A DNA stretch of 64,000 bases. Origin: Klebsiella quasipneumoniae subsp. quasipneumoniae (GTDB taxonomy: Bacteria; Pseudomonadota; Gammaproteobacteria; Enterobacterales; Enterobacteriaceae). The notes below the pieces were generated by a model. That model made no database searches, was not told where the DNA came from, and saw only the letters and a program-made list of their open reading frames with translations. The DNA lies in NCBI RefSeq assembly GCF_020525925.1, contig NZ_CP084876.1:1984001-2048000 (forward strand), in the 5' to 3' direction. This document shows positions 18,804-27,288 of this stretch, piece after piece. Every line of letters starts with the position of its first letter. Positions within the stretch are counted from its first letter, which is position 1. The position numbers and the translations under genes were made by a program.

Positions 18804-21503
18804 ATGGATACCTCTTCAATAATTACCGGCACCACCCTCAACCGTTACCAGCTGGATATTCCGTCATGTACTGCATCGCTGGATGTGGAAGAATTCAGCG
18901 GTGAAGAAAAACTCAGTGAAACGTATCTTTGGACAATTTATTTCACCAGCACGGATAAAAATATCGACGCCAGCCAGTTACTGAGCAAACCGGCGACGCT
19001 GACGATGGGCGGCGGCATATTACAGAGCCTGACCGAATGCAAACGGGTGCATGGCGTGGTCACGCATTTTGAGCGTATCAGTGGCTCTGCCGACCAGGCA
19101 GAGTACATGATAACCCTCGCACCCTTCCTCTCGCTGCTGGACAAACAGTTCCGCACCCATCGTTTCTTCGTCAATAAATCGGTGCCGGAAGTGGTGGAGC
19201 AGGTATTGCAGGAACATCACCTGCATGACTGGGAGTATGAGTTTAATCTCAAGCAACACTATCCGCGGCGCGAGCAAATTAATCAGTATCAGGAGAGTGA
19301 CCTGGCGTTTATCCAGCGCCTGCTGGCAGAGGTGGGGATATTTTATTTCTTCACCCTGCAGGAAGAGGCCCAGAGCGAAGTGGTCAACTTCGCCGACGCG
19401 CAGCGGGCGCTGATGTTCGATAAAACACTTCCTGTAAACAGCCCGTCCGGGATGAGCGACAGCGGTACGGAATCGATATGGGGTCTGAGCATCACGCATA
19501 ACGTCGTAGAGGCGAACGTCACTACCCGGGATTATAACCCCCGCGATGCGCAGAGCGTTCTCCAGTCGGCAACAGCGGATATGACCCGGGGAAATGGTGA
19601 AGGCATCACTTACGGAGAGGTATACCACTATAAGCTTCGCCACCGGGAGCGGGGCGATAAAATCGTCCCGCAGGCGGAGACCGCCAACTTCTATGCCCGT
19701 CTCGACCATGAGCGTTTTCTCGCTCGCCAGACGCTGATTACCGCGAGCAGTACGGCAGCCTGGCTGACGCCGGCCCAGGTGCTGACCGTTACCGACAGCC
19801 TCCCACCGACCCTGCCTGCGCCCGTGCAGGATCCGCTTTTAATCACCGGCACCGGTTTTACCGCCAGCCGCCGGGAGGCGCTGCGGGTGTCCCTGCTGGC
19901 GGTGCCCTACAGCGAAACATTGTGCTGGCGTCCGCCGCTGCTGCCGCGCCCGAAGGTGACTGGCACCATGACGGCGCGGGTGACCAGCGCGAAGGCGAAT
20001 GATATCTACGCCTGGCAGGATGCGTCCGGCCTGTACCGGGTGAAATTTGACGCTGACAGAGAGGAGAAAGGGCAGGGTCAGGAAAGCATGCCGGTGCGTC
20101 TCGCCAAACCCTACGGCGGCGACGTGTACGGCTTTCACTTCCCGCTGGTCCAGGGCACGGAGGTGGCGATTGCTTTCCACGAAGGCGATCCTGACCGGCC
20201 GTACATTGCGCATGCGCTGCACTACTCGCGGCATGTCGACCCTGTGACGGAGAAAAACAGCACCCGCAATGTGATTCGTACTCCGGCCAATAATAAGCTG
20301 CGAATGGAGGACAAGCGCGGCGAGGAGCATATCAAGCTCAGCACCGATTACGGCGGCAAGACGCAGCTCAACCTGGGGCATAATGTGGATGCGCAGAGGG
20401 AGTTGCGGGGCGAGGGGTTTGAGCTCCGGACCGATAAATGGGGGGCGATACGGGCTGGGAAAGGGATCTTTATCACTGCAGATAAACAGTCAACCGCCAG
20501 CGGCAAGATACTTGCAATGCAGGGTACCCTGGACAGGCTTAAGCAGGCAGGTGATGAGATGGACTCGCTATCTCGTGATGCCCAGTCGGCTAATGCCGAC
20601 CCTGCCCAGGTTGAACAACAATTAGCTTTTATGCGTGAGCAAATTGATCAGCTACGGGAGGCGGTTGCCGTGCTCAGCGCACCAAATGGTGTGGCTCTCG
20701 CCAGTGGCAAGCATCTGCAACTAACCGCACGTCGCAATCTGATGATCAATGCCGGGACGAATGCCGATATGGGCGTAATGAAACGGCTGTTTATTGGTGT
20801 GGGGGAAGGACTTAGCCTGTTTGTCCGAAAGCTGGGGATGAAATTAATCGCCAATCAGGGGCCCGTGGCGATTCAGGCGCAAAACCATCAGTTGCAGCTC
20901 CTGGCGCGCAAGGATCTTGAGATTGTCAGTACTGATAGCGAAATTCACATTGTGGCAAAGAAAAAAATCATCATTAACGCTGGAGGAAGCTATATCACGC
21001 TCGATCCCTATCGGATTGAGCTCGGTACTGGCGGTGATGTCGACGTCAAAGCCGCGGATTTTTCCTATAGCGGACCCGCCAGCATGAAGGCCGATCATCC
21101 AGATTATCCGCCGCTTCAGTCCACGGTAAGGCAATCGTTGAATCTGAACGTGGCGCAGTCGCCAAATGCGTCGGAAAGCAGCTGGGCCGGGATGCCATAT
21201 ACCCTGTATGCCGATGGCGCACTGTTGAAACAAGGGGTACTGGATGAAAGAGGTCAGATATCAGTCGATCACCAGGTCGTGACCAGAAGTTACAAGCTGG
21301 AGATGGCTAATGGCGTCAGCTATCAGATACCTGTTGCCGAAGCGTACAGTCGCCCTGAGCAGGGTGAACTCGCTAATCGCGGTTTTCACCACCATACCTC
21401 ACAGGCCGATGCTGATATTAATCCCCCCGCCTCACACACAGAGCATCGTAGTCTGTATGCCGAACTGCTTGATGGCCCCGGTGATAAGGAAAAAAGCGAA
21501 TGA
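18804..21503 (+). CDS. vgrG: T6SS spike protein VgrG with C-terminal adaptor extension
   Basis: 899 residues. The N-terminal gp27/gp44-like domain (RYQLDIPSCTASLDVEEFSGEEKLSETY; DLAFIQRLLAEVGIFYFF) is followed by the gp5/OB-fold needle base (RVKFDAD; YGFHFPLVQGTEVAIAFHEGDPDRPYI) and a beta-helix region with the DUF2345-type stretch about 600-780 (HLQLTARRNLMINAG; KKIIINAGGSYITLDP). The C-terminal 120 residues contain a transthyretin-like segment (MPYTLYADGALLKQGVLDER), the adaptor type known to dock phospholipase effectors. The stop overlaps the phospholipase gene start by 4 bp, supporting that this spike carries the Tle5-type effector. Confidence in VgrG is very high; the adaptor role is inference. 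Confidence 0.95.
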   Translation: MDTSSIITGTTLNRYQLDIPSCTASLDVEEFSGEEKLSETYLWTIYFTSTDKNIDASQLLSKPATLTMGGGILQSLTECKRVHGVVTHFERISGSADQAEYMITLAPFLSLLDKQFRTHRFFVNKSVPEVVEQVLQEHHLHDWEYEFNLKQHYPRREQINQYQESDLAFIQRLLAEVGIFYFFTLQEEAQSEVVNFADAQRALMFDKTLPVNSPSGMSDSGTESIWGLSITHNVVEANVTTRDYNPRDAQSVLQSATADMTRGNGEGITYGEVYHYKLRHRERGDKIVPQAETANFYARLDHERFLARQTLITASSTAAWLTPAQVLTVTDSLPPTLPAPVQDPLLITGTGFTASRREALRVSLLAVPYSETLCWRPPLLPRPKVTGTMTARVTSAKANDIYAWQDASGLYRVKFDADREEKGQGQESMPVRLAKPYGGDVYGFHFPLVQGTEVAIAFHEGDPDRPYIAHALHYSRHVDPVTEKNSTRNVIRTPANNKLRMEDKRGEEHIKLSTDYGGKTQLNLGHNVDAQRELRGEGFELRTDKWGAIRAGKGIFITADKQSTASGKILAMQGTLDRLKQAGDEMDSLSRDAQSANADPAQVEQQLAFMREQIDQLREAVAVLSAPNGVALASGKHLQLTARRNLMINAGTNADMGVMKRLFIGVGEGLSLFVRKLGMKLIANQGPVAIQAQNHQLQLLARKDLEIVSTDSEIHIVAKKKIIINAGGSYITLDPYRIELGTGGDVDVKAADFSYSGPASMKADHPDYPPLQSTVRQSLNLNVAQSPNASESSWAGMPYTLYADGALLKQGVLDERGQISVDHQVVTRSYKLEMANGVSYQIPVAEAYSRPEQGELANRGFHHHTSQADADINPPASHTEHRSLYAELLDGPGDKEKSE

Positions 21504-23371
21504 GCCAGCCCGATATTGTTGTACCCGTTGCGACGGTTGACACCAGCCAGTGCATGATTACCGCGCCCTGGTTTGTTCAGGATACGGAATATCCGCCGGC
21601 GCTGGCGACCTACAAACCGCTGGTGAATGGTGAGGAGGCTTTTGCCGCTGTTTATCATGCCATCGCGAACGCACAAAAAACGGTGGATATCATCTGCTGG
21701 GGATTTCAGCCTTCGATGTATTTTATTCGTGATGGTAAGTCGCTGTGCATCGGTGAGTTGCTTTGTAAGATTGCGGAAGAAAAGAAAGTGCAGGTGCGTA
21801 TTCTGGGCTGGGAAATGCCCTGTAATGCCGCCGGTGGGGGAGGAGAGGCCAACTTACCAGGTAAGGGAGCTATTCGCTATAAAGACCGGAAAGGCCAAAG
21901 TACTACGGATGAACGTTATGCCTATGACCGACAATGGTTCAGTCAGTATTCTCTGTCAGGGGAATGGTCCGATCATCAGTTAAAAAAGGGACAGGCCGGG
22001 ATAGCGGAAATTGCTTCCGCACCCATAGCGCAACGACAAGAAAAATTAAGCTCCCTTTCTCCTTTGTTTGTCGGGCGCGGGTTTAATTTCCTGGAGAGAG
22101 CTGAAATTGCCTATCGCGCTGCGAATATGGCGCTTGATCCAGATATCAGCCCTGACACGTTGCTTACTCTTGCTGGTACCGTGACCCATCATCAAAAAAC
22201 GGTGCTGGTTGATTATGAACTGCCGGAGTCTGCGGTTGGTTTTGTTATGGGTCACAATATGCTTGATGAGTACTGGGATACGGATCAACATTCTGCACTG
22301 TTTCGCCCGGGCAATAATATGGATCCCCGCTTCGGCGCTAACGGTAAGTTGCCGCGACAGGATATCTCCAGCCGGGTAACCGGCCCGATTCTGGAGCATC
22401 TGCATCATAATTTTGCCACGGCGTGGCGTAAAGAAACCGGCCAGGACCTGCTGACTCTCCGCAATGCTGCCGTTGTGGCTAAAAACCTGAAACCAAGATC
22501 TGTCCACGGTACCCCGCTGCTGGCACAGTTATTACGTACTCAGGCGCAGGCAGGGAAACATGATATTGAAACGCTCTATCTGAAAGCGGTGAATAATGCG
22601 ACGCAGTTTATCTATATCGAAAATCAGTATTTTCGCTGGCCGCCGCTGGCAGAGTTAATTAATCAGGTTGCGGAAAGACAGAGTAAAGTGGGGCGCGAAC
22701 TGCATCTGTTTGTTGTGACTAACGTCACCGATGAAGGCATTGGTGAGGGAACGGTGAATACCCAGCGTATGCTTGAGACGCTGGGCCAGGCAAACACCAT
22801 CCCTGAAGTGACTAAACTGCGTAAGGTCGGACAACTCAGCAACGAAACGTTTGGTGGTTCTGTTGGCTATATCGACCCCGGAGAAATCAATAAACGTAAC
22901 CGCGAGATGAGTGAGAAAATTGCGGACTTTAAAAAGAAGGCAGATGAAATTCAGAGCAGTGAAATACTGCCGGAGGAGCGCCCCGGACTGAAGGTTCATA
23001 TCTGCTCGCTGGTGGCACCGGACTCACCGCCGGATGAGTGGATGCCGGTGTATATTCACTCCAAACTGATGATTGTGAATGATGTGTTTACCACGCACGG
23101 CTCAGCCAATATCAACACGCGGAGTATGCAGGTGGACAGTGAAATGAATATTGCCCATGAATGGGCCAGCGTGACGCGGGATTTACGGCGGCGGTTGTGG
23201 AATATGCATACAAACGGGAAAGGCGGGCAGGATAATGCGAAAGATGCGTTTTTCGCTTGGCAAGGGATCTTGGATAGGAATAAAACGCACCAAGGTACAG
23301 GAAAAGATAGTCCTGAAGCGTCGTTGATTAAATTCCTTTACAACAAAGCAACACTGAGCGATCTGGACTGA
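21500..23371 (+). CDS. T6SS phospholipase D effector, Tle5-like
   Basis: 623 residues of the phospholipase D superfamily, close in layout to Tle5/PldA-type antibacterial lipase effectors that hydrolyse phosphatidylethanolamine in target cells. The two catalytic HxK motifs are HQKTVLVD (about residue 232) and HSKLMIVND (about residue 520). The second has Asn where the HxKx4D motif has Asp, with Asp one position later. GSANINTRSM after the second motif is typical. There is no signal peptide, as expected for spike-delivered effectors. It overlaps vgrG by 4 bp and shares TGATG with the downstream lipoprotein gene, an effector-immunity arrangement. Confidence 0.9.
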   Translation: MSQPDIVVPVATVDTSQCMITAPWFVQDTEYPPALATYKPLVNGEEAFAAVYHAIANAQKTVDIICWGFQPSMYFIRDGKSLCIGELLCKIAEEKKVQVRILGWEMPCNAAGGGGEANLPGKGAIRYKDRKGQSTTDERYAYDRQWFSQYSLSGEWSDHQLKKGQAGIAEIASAPIAQRQEKLSSLSPLFVGRGFNFLERAEIAYRAANMALDPDISPDTLLTLAGTVTHHQKTVLVDYELPESAVGFVMGHNMLDEYWDTDQHSALFRPGNNMDPRFGANGKLPRQDISSRVTGPILEHLHHNFATAWRKETGQDLLTLRNAAVVAKNLKPRSVHGTPLLAQLLRTQAQAGKHDIETLYLKAVNNATQFIYIENQYFRWPPLAELINQVAERQSKVGRELHLFVVTNVTDEGIGEGTVNTQRMLETLGQANTIPEVTKLRKVGQLSNETFGGSVGYIDPGEINKRNREMSEKIADFKKKADEIQSSEILPEERPGLKVHICSLVAPDSPPDEWMPVYIHSKLMIVNDVFTTHGSANINTRSMQVDSEMNIAHEWASVTRDLRRRLWNMHTNGKGGQDNAKDAFFAWQGILDRNKTHQGTGKDSPEASLIKFLYNKATLSDLD

Positions 23372-24642
23372 TGAAACGACTCTTATTTTTATTCTGTTTA
23401 ATGCTGGTCGCCTGTGACCAGAACAATACCCACAAGGATGCGCCCATGAACCCGCTGACCGATATTAACGCCCGTCTGGCGTTTACCTGTAAACACCAGA
23501 TTATTCCTGAGGCATCTGCTGATACAGATGTGTTGTTTAAGTACGCCCGCTGGTTACAGAAAAACAACCTGATTAACCGGGATAAAACGGTGGATGTGGA
23601 AATTGCGCGTCTGTACCGCATCGCGGCGGAGAACGGGCACTATAAAGCCAGTATTAACCTGCAGAACGGGGCGCTGCGCGGGCGTTTTTCACTGAGCAGT
23701 CATGAACGCCTGCGCCTGAGCCAGCGGCTGATTGATGCGAAGGTTGCGGCCGGCTACTACTTTATCGCCATCTATCTGGAGTATGGTGCGGCAGGACTGG
23801 CGAAGGATCCAGAGATGGCGCTGCGCTACTACCGCAAGGCGGCGGATGAGGGGAATCCTCAGGCCCAGGCATATGTTGGTGATAAATTGTCTCCGGCCAA
23901 AATGGCACCACAGGTAGCTCTACAGATGCTGCGCTGTGCAGGTGAACAGGGGGAGGGGCGAGCGGCGAATGCACTAGCAAATTCGCTCGTAGTTGCCGGA
24001 AAATATCAACATGCTGCTGAGGCGTTCCAGTTGGGGGCTGCTGCGGGGGATGAAACATCAGCGGGTATGCTGGGTGAAGCATTTCTTGGGCCGGAACCGA
24101 CCAATACATTGTATTACTTGGGTCAGCAGAAAGATCCTGAACGTGCTCGTAGATACAAGGTAATCTGGCGGATCTTGGCAAAATACTCTTGGGCCCATCC
24201 TGTCGTCCCGGAAATCAACGATATCGTGCCGCTGCCCCCGGCGCCGCTGCCGGAATGGGACGGTAAGCTGAAGTGGCTGGAGGAATGGGAGGCCAATATC
24301 CCGCCGCCAGTGCCTGATGCAGCGCTGATAGAGAAACTGGCGCAGGCGAAACAGCTGAACCCGGCGACGGGCAGGCCGCTGCCGACATCACCGGACTTTG
24401 AGAAGGACAGCGTGGCGCGGCTGCAGTGCCGCAGCGGCGAGCCCTGCCCGCAAAGCGGCTACTGGCAGCCGGCGTGGCGGCCCCGTGAAGGGATGAGTGA
24501 ATATACCATCCGTTACTTCCGCGAGGGGGACATCATGCCGGTGGAAAAGGTGACCTTCGTTCGGCCACGTCCCTGGCCGCTGCGTGACAGGCTGGTCGTG
24601 GAAGCGCAGGAGACGGTGTGGCGCCGTGTCGGCGAGGCATAA
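23371..24642 (+). CDS. Sel1-repeat lipoprotein, putative Tle5 immunity protein (DUF6396 type)
   Basis: 423 residues. A lipoprotein signal peptide (MKRLLFLFCLMLVAC, lipobox LVAC, Cys15) puts it in the periplasm, where a Tle5-type phospholipase acts. Sel1/TPR-like helical repeats follow: EIARLYRIAAENGHYKASINL, DPEMALRYYRKAADEGNPQAQAY, EAFQLGAAAGDETSA. The C-terminal region contains a conserved CRSGEPCPQSGYW cysteine motif followed by YTIRYFREGDIMP. Translation is coupled to the phospholipase gene (TGATG). It should protect the producer and siblings from the phospholipase (inference from position and family). A near-duplicate follows. Confidence 0.85.
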   Translation: MKRLLFLFCLMLVACDQNNTHKDAPMNPLTDINARLAFTCKHQIIPEASADTDVLFKYARWLQKNNLINRDKTVDVEIARLYRIAAENGHYKASINLQNGALRGRFSLSSHERLRLSQRLIDAKVAAGYYFIAIYLEYGAAGLAKDPEMALRYYRKAADEGNPQAQAYVGDKLSPAKMAPQVALQMLRCAGEQGEGRAANALANSLVVAGKYQHAAEAFQLGAAAGDETSAGMLGEAFLGPEPTNTLYYLGQQKDPERARRYKVIWRILAKYSWAHPVVPEINDIVPLPPAPLPEWDGKLKWLEEWEANIPPPVPDAALIEKLAQAKQLNPATGRPLPTSPDFEKDSVARLQCRSGEPCPQSGYWQPAWRPREGMSEYTIRYFREGDIMPVEKVTFVRPRPWPLRDRLVVEAQETVWRRVGEA

Positions 24643-24679
24643 GCTCTGCAGATGAAAAGGAAAAGGAGAGCGTCAGGGA

Positions 24680-25744
24680 ATGAAAGGGATAACGACATGG
24701 ATAGTGCTGGGCAGCCTGCTGCTGTCAGGCTGTGACCAGAAGAGCGCCCATAAGGAGGCATCATCAGAGCCGCTGAGCGATATAAGCGCCGCCCTGGCGT
24801 TTACCTGTAAACACCAGATTATTCCTGAGGCGTCTGCTGATACCGATGTCCTGTTTAAATACGCCCGCTGGCGGCAAAAAAATAATCTGATTAACCGGGA
24901 TAAAACGGTGGATGCGGAGATTGCCCGTCTGTACCGGATAGCGGCGGAAAACGGTCATTATAAAGCCAGTATTAATCTGCAGAATGGCGCGCTGCGCGGG
25001 CGCTTTGCGCTGAGCAGCCATGAACGTCTGCGCCTGAGTCAGCAACTGATTGATGCGAAGGTTGCTGCCGGTTATTACTTTATTGCCATTTTCCTGGAGC
25101 ACGGTGCGGCAGGGCTGGCGAAGGACCCGGAGATGGCGCTGCGTTACTATCGTAAGGCGGCAGATGAGGGGAATCCCCAGGCGCAGGCGTATGTGGGGGA
25201 TAAACTCGCTCCGATTGATATTGCGCCGGATATATCCCGTCAGATGCGTCGCTGTGCTGCTGAACAGGGAGATAGAGAAGTATCCAGTGATCTGGGTGTT
25301 AACCTGAAAAATAATAAGCGATTTCAGCAGGCAACTGAGGCATTCCAGTTGGGTGTGGCAGCGGGAGATTCAACCTCAGCCGGTTTCCTGATGCACGGAT
25401 TTTCCGGACCTGAATCAATGGACAGGTTGTTCTATCTGGCACTGGAGAAAGACCCGGAGCGTGCCCGTCGTTATGAGCAGATAGGCGCTGTGCTGGCGAA
25501 ATACTCATGGGCTCAGCCTGTCGTCCCGGAAATCAACGATATCGTGCCGCTGCCGCCGGCGCCGCTGCCGGAGTGGGACGGCAAGCTGAAGTGGCTGGAG
25601 GAATGGGTGGCCAATATCCCGCCGCCAGTGCCTGATGCAGCGCTGATAGAGAAACTTGCGAAAGCGAAACAGCTGAACCCGGCAACGGGCAGACCGCTGC
25701 CGACGTCACCGGACTTTGAGAAGGACAGCGTGGCGGCTCCGTAA
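24680..25744 (+). CDS. Sel1-repeat lipoprotein, truncated duplicate of the upstream immunity gene
   Basis: 354 residues, strongly similar to the preceding gene over nearly its full length (shared TCKHQIIPEASADTDVLFKYA, INLQNGALRGRF, VPEINDIVPLPPAPLPEWDGKL). The signal peptide ends LLLSGC (lipobox, Cys18). The centre, about residues 190-270, is more diverged, as expected for immunity specificity. The protein stops at DSVAAP: a 62-bp segment present in copy 1 between two GCGTGGCG octamers (24410-24417, 24472-24479) is missing here, shifting the frame into an early stop. The Cys motif and C-terminal domain of copy 1 are therefore lost. It may still be functional or a decaying gene. Confidence 0.82.
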   Translation: MKGITTWIVLGSLLLSGCDQKSAHKEASSEPLSDISAALAFTCKHQIIPEASADTDVLFKYARWRQKNNLINRDKTVDAEIARLYRIAAENGHYKASINLQNGALRGRFALSSHERLRLSQQLIDAKVAAGYYFIAIFLEHGAAGLAKDPEMALRYYRKAADEGNPQAQAYVGDKLAPIDIAPDISRQMRRCAAEQGDREVSSDLGVNLKNNKRFQQATEAFQLGVAAGDSTSAGFLMHGFSGPESMDRLFYLALEKDPERARRYEQIGAVLAKYSWAQPVVPEINDIVPLPPAPLPEWDGKLKWLEEWVANIPPPVPDAALIEKLAKAKQLNPATGRPLPTSPDFEKDSVAAP

Positions 25745-25897
25745 AGGGCTGAACGAACGTGCCATCCGTTTCTTCCGCGAGGGAGACATCATACCGTTGG
25801 ATAAAAAAAATCTTGTCCGCCTGCGCTCCTGCTCGCTTCGCGATAAATAGCTGCGGGGAGAGAGCTAGTGTTCTGGCGACTGACGGGCGAGGCATAA
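25745..25897 (+). pseudogene. Disconnected 3' remnant of the duplicated Sel1 lipoprotein gene
   Basis: After the premature stop, another frame encodes RKGLNERAIRFFREGDIIPLD and onward to a TAG at 25848-25850, matching REGMSEYTIRYFREGDIMPVE of the intact upstream copy. Weaker similarity to the original gene end (GGCGAGGCATAA) persists to 25897. This is the orphaned C-terminal coding part of the second copy after a 62-bp deletion and further small changes. Confidence 0.8.
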
Positions 25898-25957
25898 ATC
25901 TCCTCTTACGGCGAGTTATCGCTGGCATTAATACCTATAAATTTAAGGACAAATCAT

Positions 25958-26935
25958 ATGCGTAAATTTTTAATCGGCTTTTTTATTTTCTTCTCAGGAA
26001 TAGCAGCGGGGCAGTCTAATTTAGAAGATTTTAATCATTCTCCGAAGTGGGTGGATTCGGCTGGGCAAATAAATCCTGATCCGGGTTTGATGAAGTATTT
26101 TCAGAATATGAAATTTGTCTGCCATGACGCGTCTGGATTTACACCTGAAGAAAATAAGAGTGCTGCAAAGGCGTTCAGTGAACTGGTTCAGTATACTTCT
26201 GAGGGAGATCAAATAAAGGGTTTCTGGAACAGTCCTGAACATAAGCAAAAACGTGAAGGACTGCTTGCAACAGCAATAAAAGCCGGAAGCTGGAAGGCCG
26301 CATATGTAAATAGTGTCTGGGCAATAAAATATCCGAGTGCGGAGACTCCGATAGAGGTTGCTTCCACCAAACTCCACGAACTCGTTTCTCGGGGCATCCC
26401 TATTGCTGCCTATAAATATGCGTCGTATTTGTTTGGTCGCGATTATGAAACAATGTACTACTTGTATGCTGAAGCCATCAAGCGTGGTAGTCCACAGGCT
26501 ATGTCAGCAGTAGGGGGAACTATTGTTGTCAGGGTTCAGGAACTGCACCCATTAGGTAAGCAGTTACTGGAATGTGCGGTAGGGCAAGGTTATGCAGAGG
26601 CTTATGATCATCTTGGCTTGCTTGCCGATATGGAAGGCAGGAGAGTAGATGCCTATCGTTTGTGGGAAAAAGGCATTAACGAAGGATGTGAAGGCTGCAT
26701 CAAAAAAATGAGTAATCTCGCTAAAGTTCGGCATGGTTATTCTGCGGATGTGCCGATGATGGAGTTGATGCCCGAACTCACAAGGATTAAAGAATTCAAT
26801 GAAAATAATTTCTTCTATCAATTGACTGAATTGCCAGATTTCTATCGTCGTCTGCCGGATGAACTGATTTTCCATCTAAACGATTCCGAACTTTTAAGTC
26901 TGCTTAAGCTGGAAAAATTTTCTCGCGCGTTATAA
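25958..26935 (+). CDS. Secreted Sel1-like protein, putative immunity protein (diverged third member)
   Basis: 325 residues with an N-terminal signal peptide (MRKFLIGFFIFFSGIAAG), probably Sec-type without a clear lipobox. Sel1/TPR-like helices are visible (YLYAEAIKRGSPQAMSAVGG; LLECAVGQGYAEAYDHLGLLADMEG; RLWEKGINEGCEGCI). It follows the two Sel1 lipoproteins and resembles them in overall layout (MKFVCHDASGF parallels the LAFTCKHQIIP opening), but is clearly more divergent and A+T-richer than the flanking tss genes, suggesting separate acquisition. Likely an extra immunity protein for an effector not encoded here (inference). Confidence 0.7.
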   Translation: MRKFLIGFFIFFSGIAAGQSNLEDFNHSPKWVDSAGQINPDPGLMKYFQNMKFVCHDASGFTPEENKSAAKAFSELVQYTSEGDQIKGFWNSPEHKQKREGLLATAIKAGSWKAAYVNSVWAIKYPSAETPIEVASTKLHELVSRGIPIAAYKYASYLFGRDYETMYYLYAEAIKRGSPQAMSAVGGTIVVRVQELHPLGKQLLECAVGQGYAEAYDHLGLLADMEGRRVDAYRLWEKGINEGCEGCIKKMSNLAKVRHGYSADVPMMELMPELTRIKEFNENNFFYQLTELPDFYRRLPDELIFHLNDSELLSLLKLEKFSRAL

Positions 26936-27022
26936 CTCTGATATTGAGAAAATGGCTGCGCAAAAAATTGCTAATTATCGCAGCTATTTATTTTCCTTAA
27001 ATGCTACAAGGTAAATAAAGTC

Positions 27023-27286
27023 ATGAAAGGAATTATTCGTACAGGCGATACGCATACCGGGGGCGGGAAAGTGCTCCGTGGTTCCAGTAATATGAAATTT
27101 TGTGGTATCGGCGTGGCGCGGCTGGGCGATCCCGTCAGTTGTCCGATCAAAGGCCATGGTCCGACGGTGATTGCCGAAGGGCACCCCACTTTTAGCGATC
27201 ATGGTATACCGGTTGCGTTCCATGGCCACCGTTGTGCTTGTGGTTGCATATTGCTGTCGAGCCTGCCACAAGCCAAGGTGCGCTAA
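27023..27286 (+). CDS. PAAR-domain spike tip protein
   Basis: 87 residues made up almost entirely of one PAAR domain: IIRTGDTHTGGGKVL, GIGVARLGDPVSCPIKGHG and VAFHGHRCACGCIL, with the His/Cys residues that bind the zinc at the tip. PAAR caps the VgrG trimer and sharpens the spike. There is no C-terminal toxin extension, so it is a stand-alone tip protein. Its stop is 2 bp before the next gene's start. Confidence 0.93.
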   Translation: MKGIIRTGDTHTGGGKVLRGSSNMKFCGIGVARLGDPVSCPIKGHGPTVIAEGHPTFSDHGIPVAFHGHRCACGCILLSSLPQAKVR

Positions 27287-27288
27287 CG

